A stretch of 35,155 nucleotides of DNA, taken from assembly GCA_937868205.1 (NCBI GenBank), contig CALMMC010000046.1, forward strand, positions 1 through 35,155, in the 5' to 3' direction. Position 1 is the first letter of the stretch, and each line of letters starts with the position of its first letter. Shown here piece after piece: positions 1 to 8,169 of the stretch. The stretch is from JAAZPG01 sp012797375 (lineage in GTDB: Bacteria; Acidobacteriota; Aminicenantia; Aminicenantales; UBA4085). Below the pieces are notes generated by a model. It was given only the letters and a program-made list of their open reading frames with translations, searched no databases and was not told where the DNA came from. The position numbers and the translations under genes were made by a program.

Positions 1-237
1 GGAGAACTGTCGGAGTGCATAGGCAGTAATGAGTAGAGGAGAAGTGTTGTGATGAGGTAAGTGGGTGTAATGTTAACGAGTATGAGTTTGAAATAAGAGG
101 TGAAAAGTCTATTATTTAGATGGTATAGTTAGGTAGTGCTGAAGTAATTGTTTATGTTTGTTTTTTTTTTTCAAGCAGAAGACGGCATACGAGATGCTCA
201 GGAGTCTCGTGGGCTCGGAGATGTGTATAAGAGACAG
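1..237. other. Sequencing adapter and read-through noise (not genomic)
   Basis: Bases 172-195 are the Illumina P7 oligo (it begins CAAGCAGAAGACGGCATACG). They are followed by an 8-base index GCTCAGGA (196-203; the complement TCCTGAGC matches Nextera index N704 as I remember it), then the Nextera read-2 sequence 204-237, ending in the transposon mosaic end AGATGTGTATAAGAGACAG (219-237). A poly-T run (about 161-171) and AT-rich, low-structure sequence (1-160) lie upstream. That is what a sequencer writes after running off the end of a short library molecule, seen here in reverse complement. An open frame from 148 crosses the adapter and would give the well-known artefact peptide FFFQAEDGIRD. 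It is not a gene. Genomic sequence begins at about 238. Confidence 0.98.
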
Positions 238-268
238 TCTCCATCGTCTTGTCGTCCCGGGATAGATC

Positions 269-297
269 TTGACTTCCCCGGATCGACGATTTATCCT
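269..297 (+). promoter_or_regulatory. Sigma-70-type promoter for the TPR/NTF2-like gene
   Basis: TTGACT (269-274), 17 bp, TATCCT (292-297). The predicted start of transcription is near 304, leaving a leader of about 150 nt before the ATG at 456. Confidence 0.6.
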
Positions 298-370
298 CCG
301 CCGCGGAAGATCATTGATTCCAAAGAAATCCCGGCCGCTCGCTTAAGCCGGGGATCGAAAGCACCTCCAT

Positions 371-391
371 CGGCGGGGCAAAGCCCCGCCG
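371..391 (+). promoter_or_regulatory. GC-rich hairpin in the 5' leader
   Basis: CGGCGGGGC and GCCCCGCCG form a 9-bp perfect stem with an AAA loop. No T-run follows, so it is not a standard terminator. It lies in the leader between the promoter at 269-297 and the ATG at 456. It may affect translation or mRNA stability; no known riboswitch is recognised. Confidence 0.45.
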
Positions 392-455
392 GCCGTCTTC
401 AGGCGAAAAATCGGGCTTGAAGAAAACGGCCGGGCGGACGGGAAGGAGAGTCTCG

Positions 456-1808
456 ATGAAAAGCGTGTTCCGATGGGCCGCGGCCCTTTTGATTGTCAGC
501 CTCGCTTCGGCGGCCGGCGCGTCCGGTCAACCGAATCCCGCCGCCTCCTCCTTCGCCTCTAAGCCCTATGAAGCGATTTCTCTGTTCGGCCGTCCGCTTG
601 TTTCCCCGGCCCCTTCCCCGGCGGCCGTGAAAAGCTACGAGGACGCCCTCAAGGATTTCGACGTCGATCCGAGCGAAGACAACTGGATCTGGCTCGGCCG
701 CCGCACGGCGTACCTCGGCCGCTTCCGCGAAGCGATCGCCGTCTACAGCGAAGGCTTGAAAAAGCATCCCGATTCCTGCCGTCTGTACCGCCACCGCGGC
801 CACCGCTATATTTCGATCCGCCAGTTCGGCCGGGCGATCTCCGATTTCGAGAAGGCGGCCGCCCTGGCCGCCGGCACGCCGTTGGAGGTCGAGGCCGACG
901 GAAATCCGAATCCGTCGGGCATTCCCGTTTCCAACACCCAGTTCAACATTTATTACCATCTCGGCCTGGCTTATTACCTGACCCGGGACTTCGTCAAAGC
1001 CGAAGCGGCCTTCCGCGAGTGCCTCAAATGGTCCAACAACGACGACTCCGTCGTGGCCGCGACCGACTGGTTTTATTTGATTCTGCGGCGGACGGGAAAG
1101 GCGGATGAAGCCCGCGCCCTCCTGTCCAAGATCAATTCGAGGATGAAGCTTCTCGAGAACGGAGCCTATCTCGAGCGTCTTTTGATGTTCAAGGGAGAGA
1201 TCGAAACGGACGATTTCGGCCGCGGCCGGTCCGGCGAAACCGCCATCGAAACGGCGATCCGTTCTTACGGCCTGGGCATGGCTCGTTTATGGACAGGCGA
1301 CAAAACCGGGGCCCGGCGGCTCTTCGAGGAGATGCTCCGCCGCGAGGACTGGGCGTCGTTTTCCGTGATCGCCGCGGAGGCGGAACTGGCCGATCTTGTC
1401 CGGGCCGAGCCGGACAGGAGTTCACCCGGCGCGACGCTCGCGGCTTGGACCTTGAGCTGGAACGTGTGCGACCTCGACCTGACTCAAAAGCTTTTCGAGC
1501 CTTCGCCCAGGACGACTTACTTTTCCTCGGAAAAGGCCGGCCGGATCCCGGGGATGGACGCCCTGATGGACCATTCCCGGAGCTTTGGCTTCATTCCCGG
1601 GGGAAAAACCGCGGACAACCGCCTCTGGCTCGACGGTCTCGATGTCCTGGGCGTTGAGGATATGGCCCTGGTCACGGCCTTCTGGTATTTCGACCGGGAC
1701 GTGGCCGGCCCGGGCCCCGTCCAAAAAGGTCCGGTGACGTTCGCCATGATGCGGGAGGGCGGAAACTGGCTGATCGTCCACGCCCATTTCGCCAACGATC
1801 CCCGGTGA
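456..1808 (+). CDS. Exported TPR protein with C-terminal NTF2/SnoaL-like domain
   Basis: A 450-residue protein of unknown specific role. The ATG at 456 is chosen over the upstream ATG at 417 because GGAAGGAG lies 7 nt before it and it starts a clean signal peptide (MKSVFRWAAALLIVSLASAAG). After the leader come helical TPR-like units: 'NWIWLGRRTAYLGRFREAIAVYSEGL' is a typical first repeat, followed by 'RLYRHRGHRYISIRQFGRAISDFEKA' and 'IYYHLGLAYYLTRDFVKAEAAF'. The last about 110 residues (WTLSWNVCDLDL to WLIVHAHFA) look like an NTF2/SnoaL-type fold, with the closing strand pattern 'GNWLIVHAHF'. TPRs usually mediate protein contacts; the C-terminal fold often binds small ligands or dimerises. 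No catalytic residues could be assigned. It is transcribed alone; the next gene is convergent. Confidence 0.8.
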   Translation: MKSVFRWAAALLIVSLASAAGASGQPNPAASSFASKPYEAISLFGRPLVSPAPSPAAVKSYEDALKDFDVDPSEDNWIWLGRRTAYLGRFREAIAVYSEGLKKHPDSCRLYRHRGHRYISIRQFGRAISDFEKAAALAAGTPLEVEADGNPNPSGIPVSNTQFNIYYHLGLAYYLTRDFVKAEAAFRECLKWSNNDDSVVAATDWFYLILRRTGKADEARALLSKINSRMKLLENGAYLERLLMFKGEIETDDFGRGRSGETAIETAIRSYGLGMARLWTGDKTGARRLFEEMLRREDWASFSVIAAEAELADLVRAEPDRSSPGATLAAWTLSWNVCDLDLTQKLFEPSPRTTYFSSEKAGRIPGMDALMDHSRSFGFIPGGKTADNRLWLDGLDVLGVEDMALVTAFWYFDRDVAGPGPVQKGPVTFAMMREGGNWLIVHAHFANDPR

Positions 1809-1933
1809 AACCGGAGGAGCGGGCTTTTATTAAGCAAGCGCCGGGGCCGGGGCTTGTTCCCCGGGGACATTCCGAAGGGTGCTCATCCCCGGCGGAAACG
1901 AACAGGATGACGTCAGCCCGGCCGGGCGGTCTC

Positions 1934-3244
1934 TCATCGTCCGAATAAAACCGACGAGCCCGTATAAAACGTCCCGGCCACGGCCCCGGTCATGAGGCAG
2001 GCCAGGGTGGCGGCGAGCAAAGCCCGAAATCCAATCCGGGAGATGTCCCGGATCCGCGTCGGGGCGAGCGCGCCCGTCCCGCCGACGAAGATCGCCAGGG
2101 AGGCCACGTGGGCGAAGCCGCAGAGGGCATAGGAGGCGATGATGGCCGAGCGCGGATCTTTGAGCGCGCCGGCGGCCAGGAGATCTGACAGGCGCCCGTA
2201 GGAAAAAACCTCGGTCAAGATCGTCCGGTCGCCGAGGATCTTGGCGATGGAGAACGCGTCGGCCGGAACGACGCCCATGGCCAGGGTCAGGGGGGTGAAG
2301 AGGTAGCCGAGGAGAGCTTCGATGGACCAGTCGAAATGCCAGCCGAAGAGCCCGTTGACCAGGCCGCCGGCCCATCCGAGGCCGAGGTTGACCAGGGCCA
2401 GGATTCCGAGGAAGGCGATGAGCAGGGTGACGATCCCCCCCAGGAGCTTCAGGCCTTCCCCGGCGCCGTTGATGATCGCCATGATCAGGTTGTCCTCGCG
2501 CTCATAGTGGGGCTTGACGTCGAGCCCCAGGGTCAGCGGCTTCTCCGTCTCGGGCATGAGAAGCTTGGCCATGACGATCGAGGCCGGAGCCGAGATGAAC
2601 GAGGCGGAGACGAGGTGGCCGGCGATCGTCGGGATGGATTTCTGGAGCATCATCACGTACATCGCCAGGACGGTCGAGGCGATCGTGCCCATGCCGGCGG
2701 TGATGATGGTCCCGAGCTCGGACCGGGTCATGTCCTTGAGGTGGGGCCGGACGACGAGGGCAGATTCGACGCCGACGAAGATGTTGGCCGAAACGGAGAG
2801 CGCCTCGGCCCCGCTGATTTTCATCGACCGGGAGAAGAGCCGGGCGAACAACCGGACGAAGAACGGCATGATCCGCAGGTAGTAGAGGGCGCCCAAAAGG
2901 GCGGCGAAGAAAATGATCGTCGGCAAGCCCTGGAAAGCCAAAAAATAGCCGAGGGAGGTTTCGCCGGCTTCGTTCGTCGCGCCCGGCGGCAGGGCCAAGC
3001 GGCCGAAGACGAACTTCGTCCCCGCCGTGGCGGCGCTCAAAACCGTGGTGACGGCGTCGTTCACCCACAGAAACGCCTTGGTCCCGGCCGGGATGACGAA
3101 GACGAAGCAGGCGACGAGAAGCTGGAGCCCGATGCCCCAGAAGAGAACCCGGACGTTGACGATTTTCCGGTTCGACGAGAAAAGCCAGGCGACGCCGGCC
3201 AGGACGAAGATGCCGGCGAAGCTGACGAGGTTATAAACCGTCAT
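1934..3244 (-). CDS. CNT-family concentrative nucleoside transporter
   Basis: A 436-residue polytopic inner-membrane protein that would import nucleosides with Na+ or H+. It begins with two helices (MTVYNLVSFAGIFVLAGVAWLF; VLFWGIGLQLLVACFVFVI). It carries the gate segment 'GYFLAFQGLPTIIFFAALLGALYYL' (about 99-123) and the hallmark CNT core 'GAEALSVSANIFVGVESALVV' (145-165), equivalent to the G-x-E...N-x-F-x-G-x-x-E signature that builds the nucleoside and ion sites; E160 is present. Length fits bacterial CNTs (400-430). AAGGAGG lies 5-8 nt before the ATG. It has its own promoter (3307-3335) and diverges from the TPR lipoprotein. The exact substrate (pyrimidine or purine) cannot be read from the sequence. 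Confidence 0.92.
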   Translation of the reverse strand: MTVYNLVSFAGIFVLAGVAWLFSSNRKIVNVRVLFWGIGLQLLVACFVFVIPAGTKAFLWVNDAVTTVLSAATAGTKFVFGRLALPPGATNEAGETSLGYFLAFQGLPTIIFFAALLGALYYLRIMPFFVRLFARLFSRSMKISGAEALSVSANIFVGVESALVVRPHLKDMTRSELGTIITAGMGTIASTVLAMYVMMLQKSIPTIAGHLVSASFISAPASIVMAKLLMPETEKPLTLGLDVKPHYEREDNLIMAIINGAGEGLKLLGGIVTLLIAFLGILALVNLGLGWAGGLVNGLFGWHFDWSIEALLGYLFTPLTLAMGVVPADAFSIAKILGDRTILTEVFSYGRLSDLLAAGALKDPRSAIIASYALCGFAHVASLAIFVGGTGALAPTRIRDISRIGFRALLAATLACLMTGAVAGTFYTGSSVLFGR

Positions 3245-3306
3245 GCCTTTCCTCCTTCAGGTCTCGAGCCGCCGCGGGCCGAAATTTCCTTGATGTCCCG
3301 CGGCCG

Positions 3307-3335
3307 AGTGTAATCAGCCGCAGAAGGGATGTCAA
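3307..3335 (-). promoter_or_regulatory. Promoter for the nucleoside transporter
   Basis: On the minus strand: TTGACA (3335-3330), 17 bp, TACACT (3312-3307). This gives a leader of about 55 nt before the ATG at 3244. Confidence 0.7.
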
Positions 3336-3390
3336 ATGACCGAACGGCGCCGTTAAAAATCTTACCCTCCTCCGCTTGTCCCCCGGTTTC

Positions 3391-3419
3391 TTGATTCCGG
3401 CCGGCGATCGGATTACACT
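3391..3419 (+). promoter_or_regulatory. Promoter for the TPR lipoprotein
   Basis: TTGATT (3391-3396), 17 bp, TACACT (3414-3419). The same -10 hexamer is used by the divergent transporter promoter 55 bp away. The leader is about 35 nt. Confidence 0.65.
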
Positions 3420-3460
3420 GAATCCGCGAAGAGAGCGGAAGGACGGGAGAAAGGATTCCG

Positions 3461-5059
3461 ATGAGAAACGCGGCTCTCGCTCTCGCGCTTTCCTTCCTTC
3501 TCGTTTCCTGCACCTCGAGCCCCCGACGCGCCGTCCGGACGGCCGTTCCCCCGGCTGACGACATGAAAACGGCCGAGACCGCCTCGGCTTTGGCCGGCCG
3601 GGGATCGTACGTCTTCCTGAAGGACGCCTGCCGGATATACGGCGGCCTATACGCCAAGGCCGGCCTGAGGGAGCGCGTCGCCGCCCCGTATTTCCGGGCG
3701 GTTTTTCTCCTTTTCCTCCGGGAACGGGAGCTGGGCATCGGCGGAACCGAAACCTTCGCCCGGGCCGAGCGTTTGGCCGGGGAAAATCCCGGCCTGACCG
3801 GGTACCGGAATTGGCTGGCCGCGGCCCGGGAAATCCCGCTCCGGGTCAAGGGGGTCGTCCGGGACTCCATTCCCTGGCTGGAAAATACCTTCGATCCGGA
3901 AGAACTCGATCGCCTTCGGGCCGACCTGTACGCCCGGGCTCCCGCCGACGGCGAAGCGGCGTATTTTTACCTGGCCCTGGCTTGTCCCGGGAAATCTTCC
4001 TACGACCGCGCCGACGACCGGGCGGCAATCCTGGCCGCGCATCCCGGTTCGATCCCGATCCTGTTCCGGACGGGATTCTGTCCCGCGCCGGCGGCCGGAC
4101 GATTCGACGAGGTCCTCCAGGCCGACCCGGAATTCTGGGAAGCTTACGGCTTCCGGGGAGAGGCGGCCCTGGGACGGGGGGAGATCCTAAGCGCGGAAAA
4201 AGACCTCCTGACCGCCTTCGCCCGCATCCCCGAATCGGCCTTGTATCCCGTTCTGCTCGCCAGCCTCTATTTTTTTACCGAGGAATTCGAGAAAAGCATC
4301 CTCTATTGCGAGAAGGCCCTCGCCCTGCTCCCGGAATACCGCGACGCCCTTCTGATCAAAGCGATCGGCCTTTCCCAGCTCGGCCGGAACACGGACGCGA
4401 TCGGCGTTCTGAACCGGATCATCGAGATGCGTTACTACCTCCAGGGGGAGGCCCATTACTGGCTGGCTTGGAATTATCATGCCTTGAACGAGCGGGACTC
4501 CGCCCGGGGGCATATCGAGGCGGCGAAGGGGCCGATGCCCACGAACACGCATGTCTTCAGCTTGTCCGGAACTCTGGCCCTGGAAGCGAACGAACCGGCC
4601 GCGGCCGAAGCCGATTTCCAGCAGGCCGTGGAATTCGACGGGGCCAACGACGAGGCCTTGTTGGGCTTGGCCCGGATCGCCGAGCGGAGGGAACGGTGGA
4701 CGGATGCGGCCGGCTGGTACGAGCGGACGATCACGGCCATGGAGGGGAAGGCGGAGGGGTTGAAGGCGAAGATCGAGGAAATCGCCGGCTCGGGGCTGGC
4801 CGCTGAACGCAAGGCGGGAATGCTCGCCCGGCGCGAGTCGCAGCTCCGGACGGCGGAAATCGTGGCCGCGGCGGCCGCTTTCAACGCCGCGGTCGCATGG
4901 GCCAATGCCGGCGACACGGCCGCGGCCCGGGCGGCGGCCGAACGGGCGGCCGGACATCCGCAATTCAAGGAGCGGGCCGTCGAGCTCCTTCAAAGGATCA
5001 AAGGCGCGCCGGCGCCCTCGCCCTCTCGGAAGAACGACGGTCAGGGAGAGGGTGTTTGA
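3461..5059 (+). CDS. TPR-repeat lipoprotein
   Basis: A 532-residue secreted lipoprotein. The leader MRNAALALALSFLLVSC ends in a lipobox (LVSC, Cys17), so the mature protein should be lipid-anchored. GGAGAAAGG precedes the ATG. The body is made of TPR units: 'EAYGFRGEAALGRGEILSAEKDL', 'LYPVLLASLYFFTEEFEKSILYCEKAL', 'YRDALLIKAIGLSQLGRNTDAIGVL', 'GEAHYWLAWNYHALNERDSARGHI', 'THVFSLSGTLALEANEPAAAEADF' and 'DEALLGLARIAERRERWTDAAGWYER'. An Ala-rich helical stretch follows near the C-terminus. No enzymatic domain is visible; such proteins usually act as scaffolds in envelope complexes. An open frame continues in phase for 61 codons after the TGA stop (see 5060-5245). Confidence 0.82.
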   Translation: MRNAALALALSFLLVSCTSSPRRAVRTAVPPADDMKTAETASALAGRGSYVFLKDACRIYGGLYAKAGLRERVAAPYFRAVFLLFLRERELGIGGTETFARAERLAGENPGLTGYRNWLAAAREIPLRVKGVVRDSIPWLENTFDPEELDRLRADLYARAPADGEAAYFYLALACPGKSSYDRADDRAAILAAHPGSIPILFRTGFCPAPAAGRFDEVLQADPEFWEAYGFRGEAALGRGEILSAEKDLLTAFARIPESALYPVLLASLYFFTEEFEKSILYCEKALALLPEYRDALLIKAIGLSQLGRNTDAIGVLNRIIEMRYYLQGEAHYWLAWNYHALNERDSARGHIEAAKGPMPTNTHVFSLSGTLALEANEPAAAEADFQQAVEFDGANDEALLGLARIAERRERWTDAAGWYERTITAMEGKAEGLKAKIEEIAGSGLAAERKAGMLARRESQLRTAEIVAAAAAFNAAVAWANAGDTAAARAAAERAAGHPQFKERAVELLQRIKGAPAPSPSRKNDGQGEGV

Positions 5060-5245
5060 CGGGACGGCGGATGTCCGAACTTCAGCCGTAAACCCGGCGA
5101 GTCCGCCCTTCTTCAAGATCGAATTGCGGCGACCAAGGCCTCGGACAAGGATGTCGAGGCGCGACGCCGCCGGATCCGTGGCGCCTTCAACCGGGAATCG
5201 GCGGCTTTCTTCTCCGCCATGGGCCGGTTCAAATTGAAGAGCTAG
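5060..5245 (+). other. In-frame continuation after the lipoprotein stop (possible lost C-terminus)
   Basis: Directly after the TGA at 5057-5059 the same frame stays open for 61 codons and ends at a TAG (5243-5245). That TAG overlaps, as CTAG, the stop codon of the convergent gene on the other strand. The second half reads like protein (LLQDRIAATKASDKDVEAR, then an Arg-rich patch, then FNRESAAFFSAMGRFKLKS). It could be a former C-terminus cut off by a nonsense mutation, a remnant of another gene, or a chance frame in GC-rich DNA. No start codon with a ribosome-binding site is seen. Confidence 0.3.
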
Positions 5246-6036
5246 AGCTTCGTATAGTCGAGCTCCGAGCCGAGAAGGCTGTGGGGGATGGAATAGACGA
5301 TCAAGAGGATGAGCGAAGCGGCCAGGACCCAGCCCCGGGCCGCCCGTCCCTTCCGCCCGGCCCACAAGGCCGCCAGCCAGGCGATCATCGCGACCAGGGT
5401 TTTATTGTCCGTCAGGTCGGTTCCGAACGGGAATCCGGTCCAGAGCTTTCCGAAGGCATACTGCTGCATCAGCGGGCCGAGGATGAATCCGCCGAGAAAG
5501 AGAAGGGCGCAGGTCACCAAGACGAGCTTCCGGGGGTGTTCCCTGCGGTTCAGGGCGGCCAGGCCGGCCCGGACCGAAAACAGCATCGCCAGGAACATCA
5601 CGATGATATGGGGGATCTGGATAAGAGGCGGGACGGCGCCCCGGAACCGGACGATGACGGATTCTCCTCCGGCAAGCGGCATCTCCCGGCCATCCTTCGA
5701 TAAGACGATCCGGTAGGCGAGCTTGCCGGCCGGCGGCTGGGCGGGAAGCTCGGCCGAAAGGACGTCCCCGGCCGGGACCATCTCCACCCGCGTCCATGGA
5801 TCCTCCGTCGGATGCCGCTTGAATTCGATGAAGCCGGAAAGCCGTCCCTCGGCGTTGTTCACCGGGATTTCCAGGTCGCGGCCCGTTTCCGCGCTCCGGG
5901 GAAGGCGATAGGGGACTTCCGTCCCGGAGACTTCAACCTTTCCCCGGAGGGGGTAGGTCGGTCCGGATATCCGCTGGTAGACGGCCGCGGCCAGGGTCAA
6001 AACAACAGCCAGGATCCAGAGAAGCGCCCTTCTCAT
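5242..6036 (-). CDS. Uncharacterised membrane protein (four C-terminal TM helices)
   Basis: A 264-residue protein that I cannot assign to a named family. It starts with one helix (ALLWILAVVLTLAAAVYQ). A soluble, probably periplasmic, region of about 110 residues with beta-sandwich-like strands follows. Four hydrophobic helices then follow: 'PPLIQIPHIIVMFLAMLFSV', 'LVLVTCALLFLGGFILGPLM', 'TLVAMIAWLAALWA' and 'GWVLAASLILLIVYSIPHS'. Between them lies a distinctive motif 'LWTGFPFGTDLTDNKTL', which looks conserved. The gene begins 14 nt after the stop of the LiaF-like gene and is probably co-transcribed with it. Its stop overlaps the end of the opposite open frame (CTAG). Confidence 0.75.
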   Translation of the reverse strand: MRRALLWILAVVLTLAAAVYQRISGPTYPLRGKVEVSGTEVPYRLPRSAETGRDLEIPVNNAEGRLSGFIEFKRHPTEDPWTRVEMVPAGDVLSAELPAQPPAGKLAYRIVLSKDGREMPLAGGESVIVRFRGAVPPLIQIPHIIVMFLAMLFSVRAGLAALNRREHPRKLVLVTCALLFLGGFILGPLMQQYAFGKLWTGFPFGTDLTDNKTLVAMIAWLAALWAGRKGRAARGWVLAASLILLIVYSIPHSLLGSELDYTKL

Positions 6037-6050
6037 GATGACGGATCCGG

Positions 6051-6755
6051 TTAATCCTTAACGGTGACGCCGCCGAAAATCGCCGTCCCCCGGACGTGCA
6101 AGGTTGATTGGACCTCGGATTCAGGCGGATTCGCATGCTTCATGGACACCCCGCCCAGGATCGGCGTTCCGTCCAGGACGACCTTCCAATCCCGGGGGAC
6201 GATGATGTCCACCCCGCCGAAAATCGCCGTCGCTTCCATGGTCGCTTGTCCGCCCTCGAGGCCGGCCCCGGTTAAATCCAGATCAACCCCGCCGAATACG
6301 GCCGTTGCCTCTCCGCCCTTGAAATTCCGGGCTTCGACGCGGCGCTTGGCCCCGGAAAAAACGGCCGTCACGTCGATATCGCCCCCCGGCGCCGGGGCGG
6401 CCCGGAAACGGTCCTGCCGCCTTCTCGACGGCCGGAAGATGATCCACGCGCCGAGAACGATCAAGACCGCCGGCCAAATTTTCCGCCAGACGTCCACTTC
6501 GAGGTAACCGAGCTCCCAGGCCTGGAACAAGCCCCCGAATAGGATGAGGATGAGTCCGGCCCCCCAGCGGCGGAAGCGGTTCCCGATCAGGACCGAAATC
6601 CCGATCAGGATCAGGATCGACGGCCACCAGGTGGACAGCAGGTATCCGAAATCCCAGAAATCGTAGCGGAGGAACAAGACTAGGGCCCCGATCAGGATCA
6701 GGACCAAGCCCCAGAAGATGCGGCCGGGATCGGAACGGCGGTTTTCAGCGGACAT
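6051..6755 (-). CDS. LiaF-like membrane protein (cell-wall-stress response type)
   Basis: About 234 residues. The start at 6755 (MSAENRRSDPGR) is preferred over an ATG seven codons upstream because AGGA lies 9-12 nt before it and nothing SD-like precedes the upstream one. The N-terminal half has about four short helices with the repeated 'WWPSILILIGISVLI' / 'IWPAVLIVLGAWII' pattern typical of the LiaI/LiaF-like TM region. The C-terminal half is the LiaF-type beta-helix, shown by repeats of 'ATAVFGGVDLDL', 'ATAIFGGVDIIVP', 'GTPILGGVSMKH' and 'GTAIFGGVTVKD'. In Firmicutes LiaF inhibits the LiaRS two-component system. No LiaRS pair is adjacent here, so the role is open; the histidine kinase at 9011 is of a different type. 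Confidence 0.85.
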   Translation of the reverse strand: MSAENRRSDPGRIFWGLVLILIGALVLFLRYDFWDFGYLLSTWWPSILILIGISVLIGNRFRRWGAGLILILFGGLFQAWELGYLEVDVWRKIWPAVLIVLGAWIIFRPSRRRQDRFRAAPAPGGDIDVTAVFSGAKRRVEARNFKGGEATAVFGGVDLDLTGAGLEGGQATMEATAIFGGVDIIVPRDWKVVLDGTPILGGVSMKHANPPESEVQSTLHVRGTAIFGGVTVKD

Positions 6756-6797
6756 GGCGTCGTCCTGCACCAGCATTTGCGGCGAATGATATCACAG

Positions 6798-6829
6798 CCG
6801 GACCGCCGGAGAAACGGCGTCCGGTCCGG
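6798..6829 (-). terminator. Interrupted GC hairpin between pfk and the LiaF-like gene
   Basis: CCGGACC pairs with GGTCCGG (7 bp) and inner GCCG with CGGC (4 bp), separated by a bulge. There is no T-run, so termination would be partial at best. It lies in the 55-76 nt gap between phosphofructokinase and the LiaF-like gene and may allow read-through or act as a processing site. Confidence 0.3.
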
Positions 6830-6831
6830 AC

Positions 6832-8034
6832 TCAAGCGCCTTCGATCAGCAGGAACGGCTTTCGGCTGAAATGGGAGTAGAGCGGGCGCAGCCGGTCCCG
6901 GTCATAGGACGTATCGATGTCGACGATCTTCTTTCGGCTGGTCACGACCTCCAGCGGAACGTCGTCGTATTCGCCCTTGCGGAGACAGGCCATCCGGCCG
7001 GACTTGCCTTCCTGGATCAGGTCGAAGGCGATGTTGCCGAAAGCCATGGGAATGATGTAATCGAGCGCGTCCGGCTCTCCGCAACGGACGAGGTAGCCGA
7101 GCTTCTGGTTGAGGACGTCGACTTTCCGGCCGTTGTTGTATTTGGGGGCCAGCTCCTTGAGCTTTTGGGACACCAGGTCGCCGATTCCCCCGAGCTTCTT
7201 GTGGCCGAACATGTCGGTCTCGTGGTCGCAGAAGACCATGTCCCCGCCCGCCGGCGTCGCCCCTTCGGCGACGATGACGATGGCGTAGCGGCTGGCGTTC
7301 TCGGCCCGGTCCTGGGACAGCAGCTCCGCGAGGCGCTCCATGTCGAACGGGTGCTCGGGGATCAGGCACCGGTCGGCCGCCGCGGCCAGGGTGGGCAGAA
7401 GGGCGGTGAAGCCGGCGTAACGGCCGAAGACCTCGATGACCAGGAAGCGCTCGTGCGAGCCGGCCGAGGTCCGCAGGGCGTTGGACAAGGCGATCGTCCG
7501 GGTGACGCAGGTCGAAAATCCGATGCAATAGTCCGTCCCGGGAACGTCGTTGTCCATCGTCTTGGGCACGGCCACGACCTTGACGCCCTGCTGGTGGAGA
7601 TGAACCCCGTAGCTCAAGGTGTCGTCTCCGCCGATCGGGACCAGATAATCGATGCCTAGGTAATCGAGGTTTTTCAAGATATCCGGCGTCAGGTCGTTGG
7701 TCTTTTCCTTGTAGGCCTCGCGGAGATGGGCCGGCACGGCCGCCTGCGGGACATGGCTGGGGCGGGTCCGGGATGTATGAAGAAATGTACCGCCGGTCCG
7801 GCCGGCTTTCCGGACGTATTCCTCGGTCAAGAGACAGTAATGGGCCGTGTTGTCCGCTTCCTTGTCCCGGACCATTTCCATCAACCCGGCCCACCCCCGC
7901 TTCAATCCGATGACCTTGTAGCCTTCGCTGAGGGCCCGGAGGGTGACCGCCCGGATGGCCGGATTCAGCCCGGGGACGTCGCCCCCGCCGGTCAGAATCC
8001 CGATGACGCCTTTTTTGGATTTGGTGTTGGCCAT
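6832..8034 (-). CDS. Phosphofructokinase, pyrophosphate-type signature
   Basis: A 400-residue group-A phosphofructokinase that phosphorylates fructose 6-phosphate to the 1,6-bisphosphate in glycolysis. The phosphate-donor loop is GGGDVPGLN (16-24). Two positions that separate donor types point to pyrophosphate: GGDD at 135-138 (ATP enzymes have GGDG) and PKTMDND at 157-163 (ATP enzymes have PGTIDND). D161 is the expected catalytic base. The fructose 6-phosphate segment 'VIEVFGRYAGF' is present. PPi-PFKs work reversibly near equilibrium and often replace ATP-PFK in anaerobes. AGGAAGGAG precedes the ATG. It has its own promoter and may run on into the LiaF-like gene. Confidence 0.93.
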   Translation of the reverse strand: MANTKSKKGVIGILTGGGDVPGLNPAIRAVTLRALSEGYKVIGLKRGWAGLMEMVRDKEADNTAHYCLLTEEYVRKAGRTGGTFLHTSRTRPSHVPQAAVPAHLREAYKEKTNDLTPDILKNLDYLGIDYLVPIGGDDTLSYGVHLHQQGVKVVAVPKTMDNDVPGTDYCIGFSTCVTRTIALSNALRTSAGSHERFLVIEVFGRYAGFTALLPTLAAAADRCLIPEHPFDMERLAELLSQDRAENASRYAIVIVAEGATPAGGDMVFCDHETDMFGHKKLGGIGDLVSQKLKELAPKYNNGRKVDVLNQKLGYLVRCGEPDALDYIIPMAFGNIAFDLIQEGKSGRMACLRKGEYDDVPLEVVTSRKKIVDIDTSYDRDRLRPLYSHFSRKPFLLIEGA

Positions 8035-8082
8035 GATCCTTCTCCTTCCTCAAGCGGCCGAGTGGCGGCCCTCGGTTTCAAA

Positions 8083-8111
8083 ATTATACGGGAACGCCGG
8101 GGAAAAATCCA
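8083..8111 (-). promoter_or_regulatory. Promoter for phosphofructokinase
   Basis: On the minus strand: a perfect TATAAT (8088-8083) with a weak -35 TGGATT (8111-8106) 17 bp upstream. The leader is about 40 nt. Confidence 0.55.
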
Positions 8112-8169
8112 TGTTTCGGGACCTCGGACGCCGCCGGACGCCGGTTTTCCGGGCGATTCCCCGGTTTGT

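Noticed and set aside
371..391. GC hairpin as an intrinsic terminator
   Set aside because: No T-run follows, and it lies between a good promoter and its gene.
148..420. 90-residue open frame at the left end
   Set aside because: It runs through the P7/Nextera adapter, so it is an artefact.
2336..3313. Long plus-strand frame opposite the nucleoside transporter
   Set aside because: It is a GC-driven shadow: highly acidic, without domains, and the minus-strand frame is a clear CNT protein. Similar shadows exist under most genes here.
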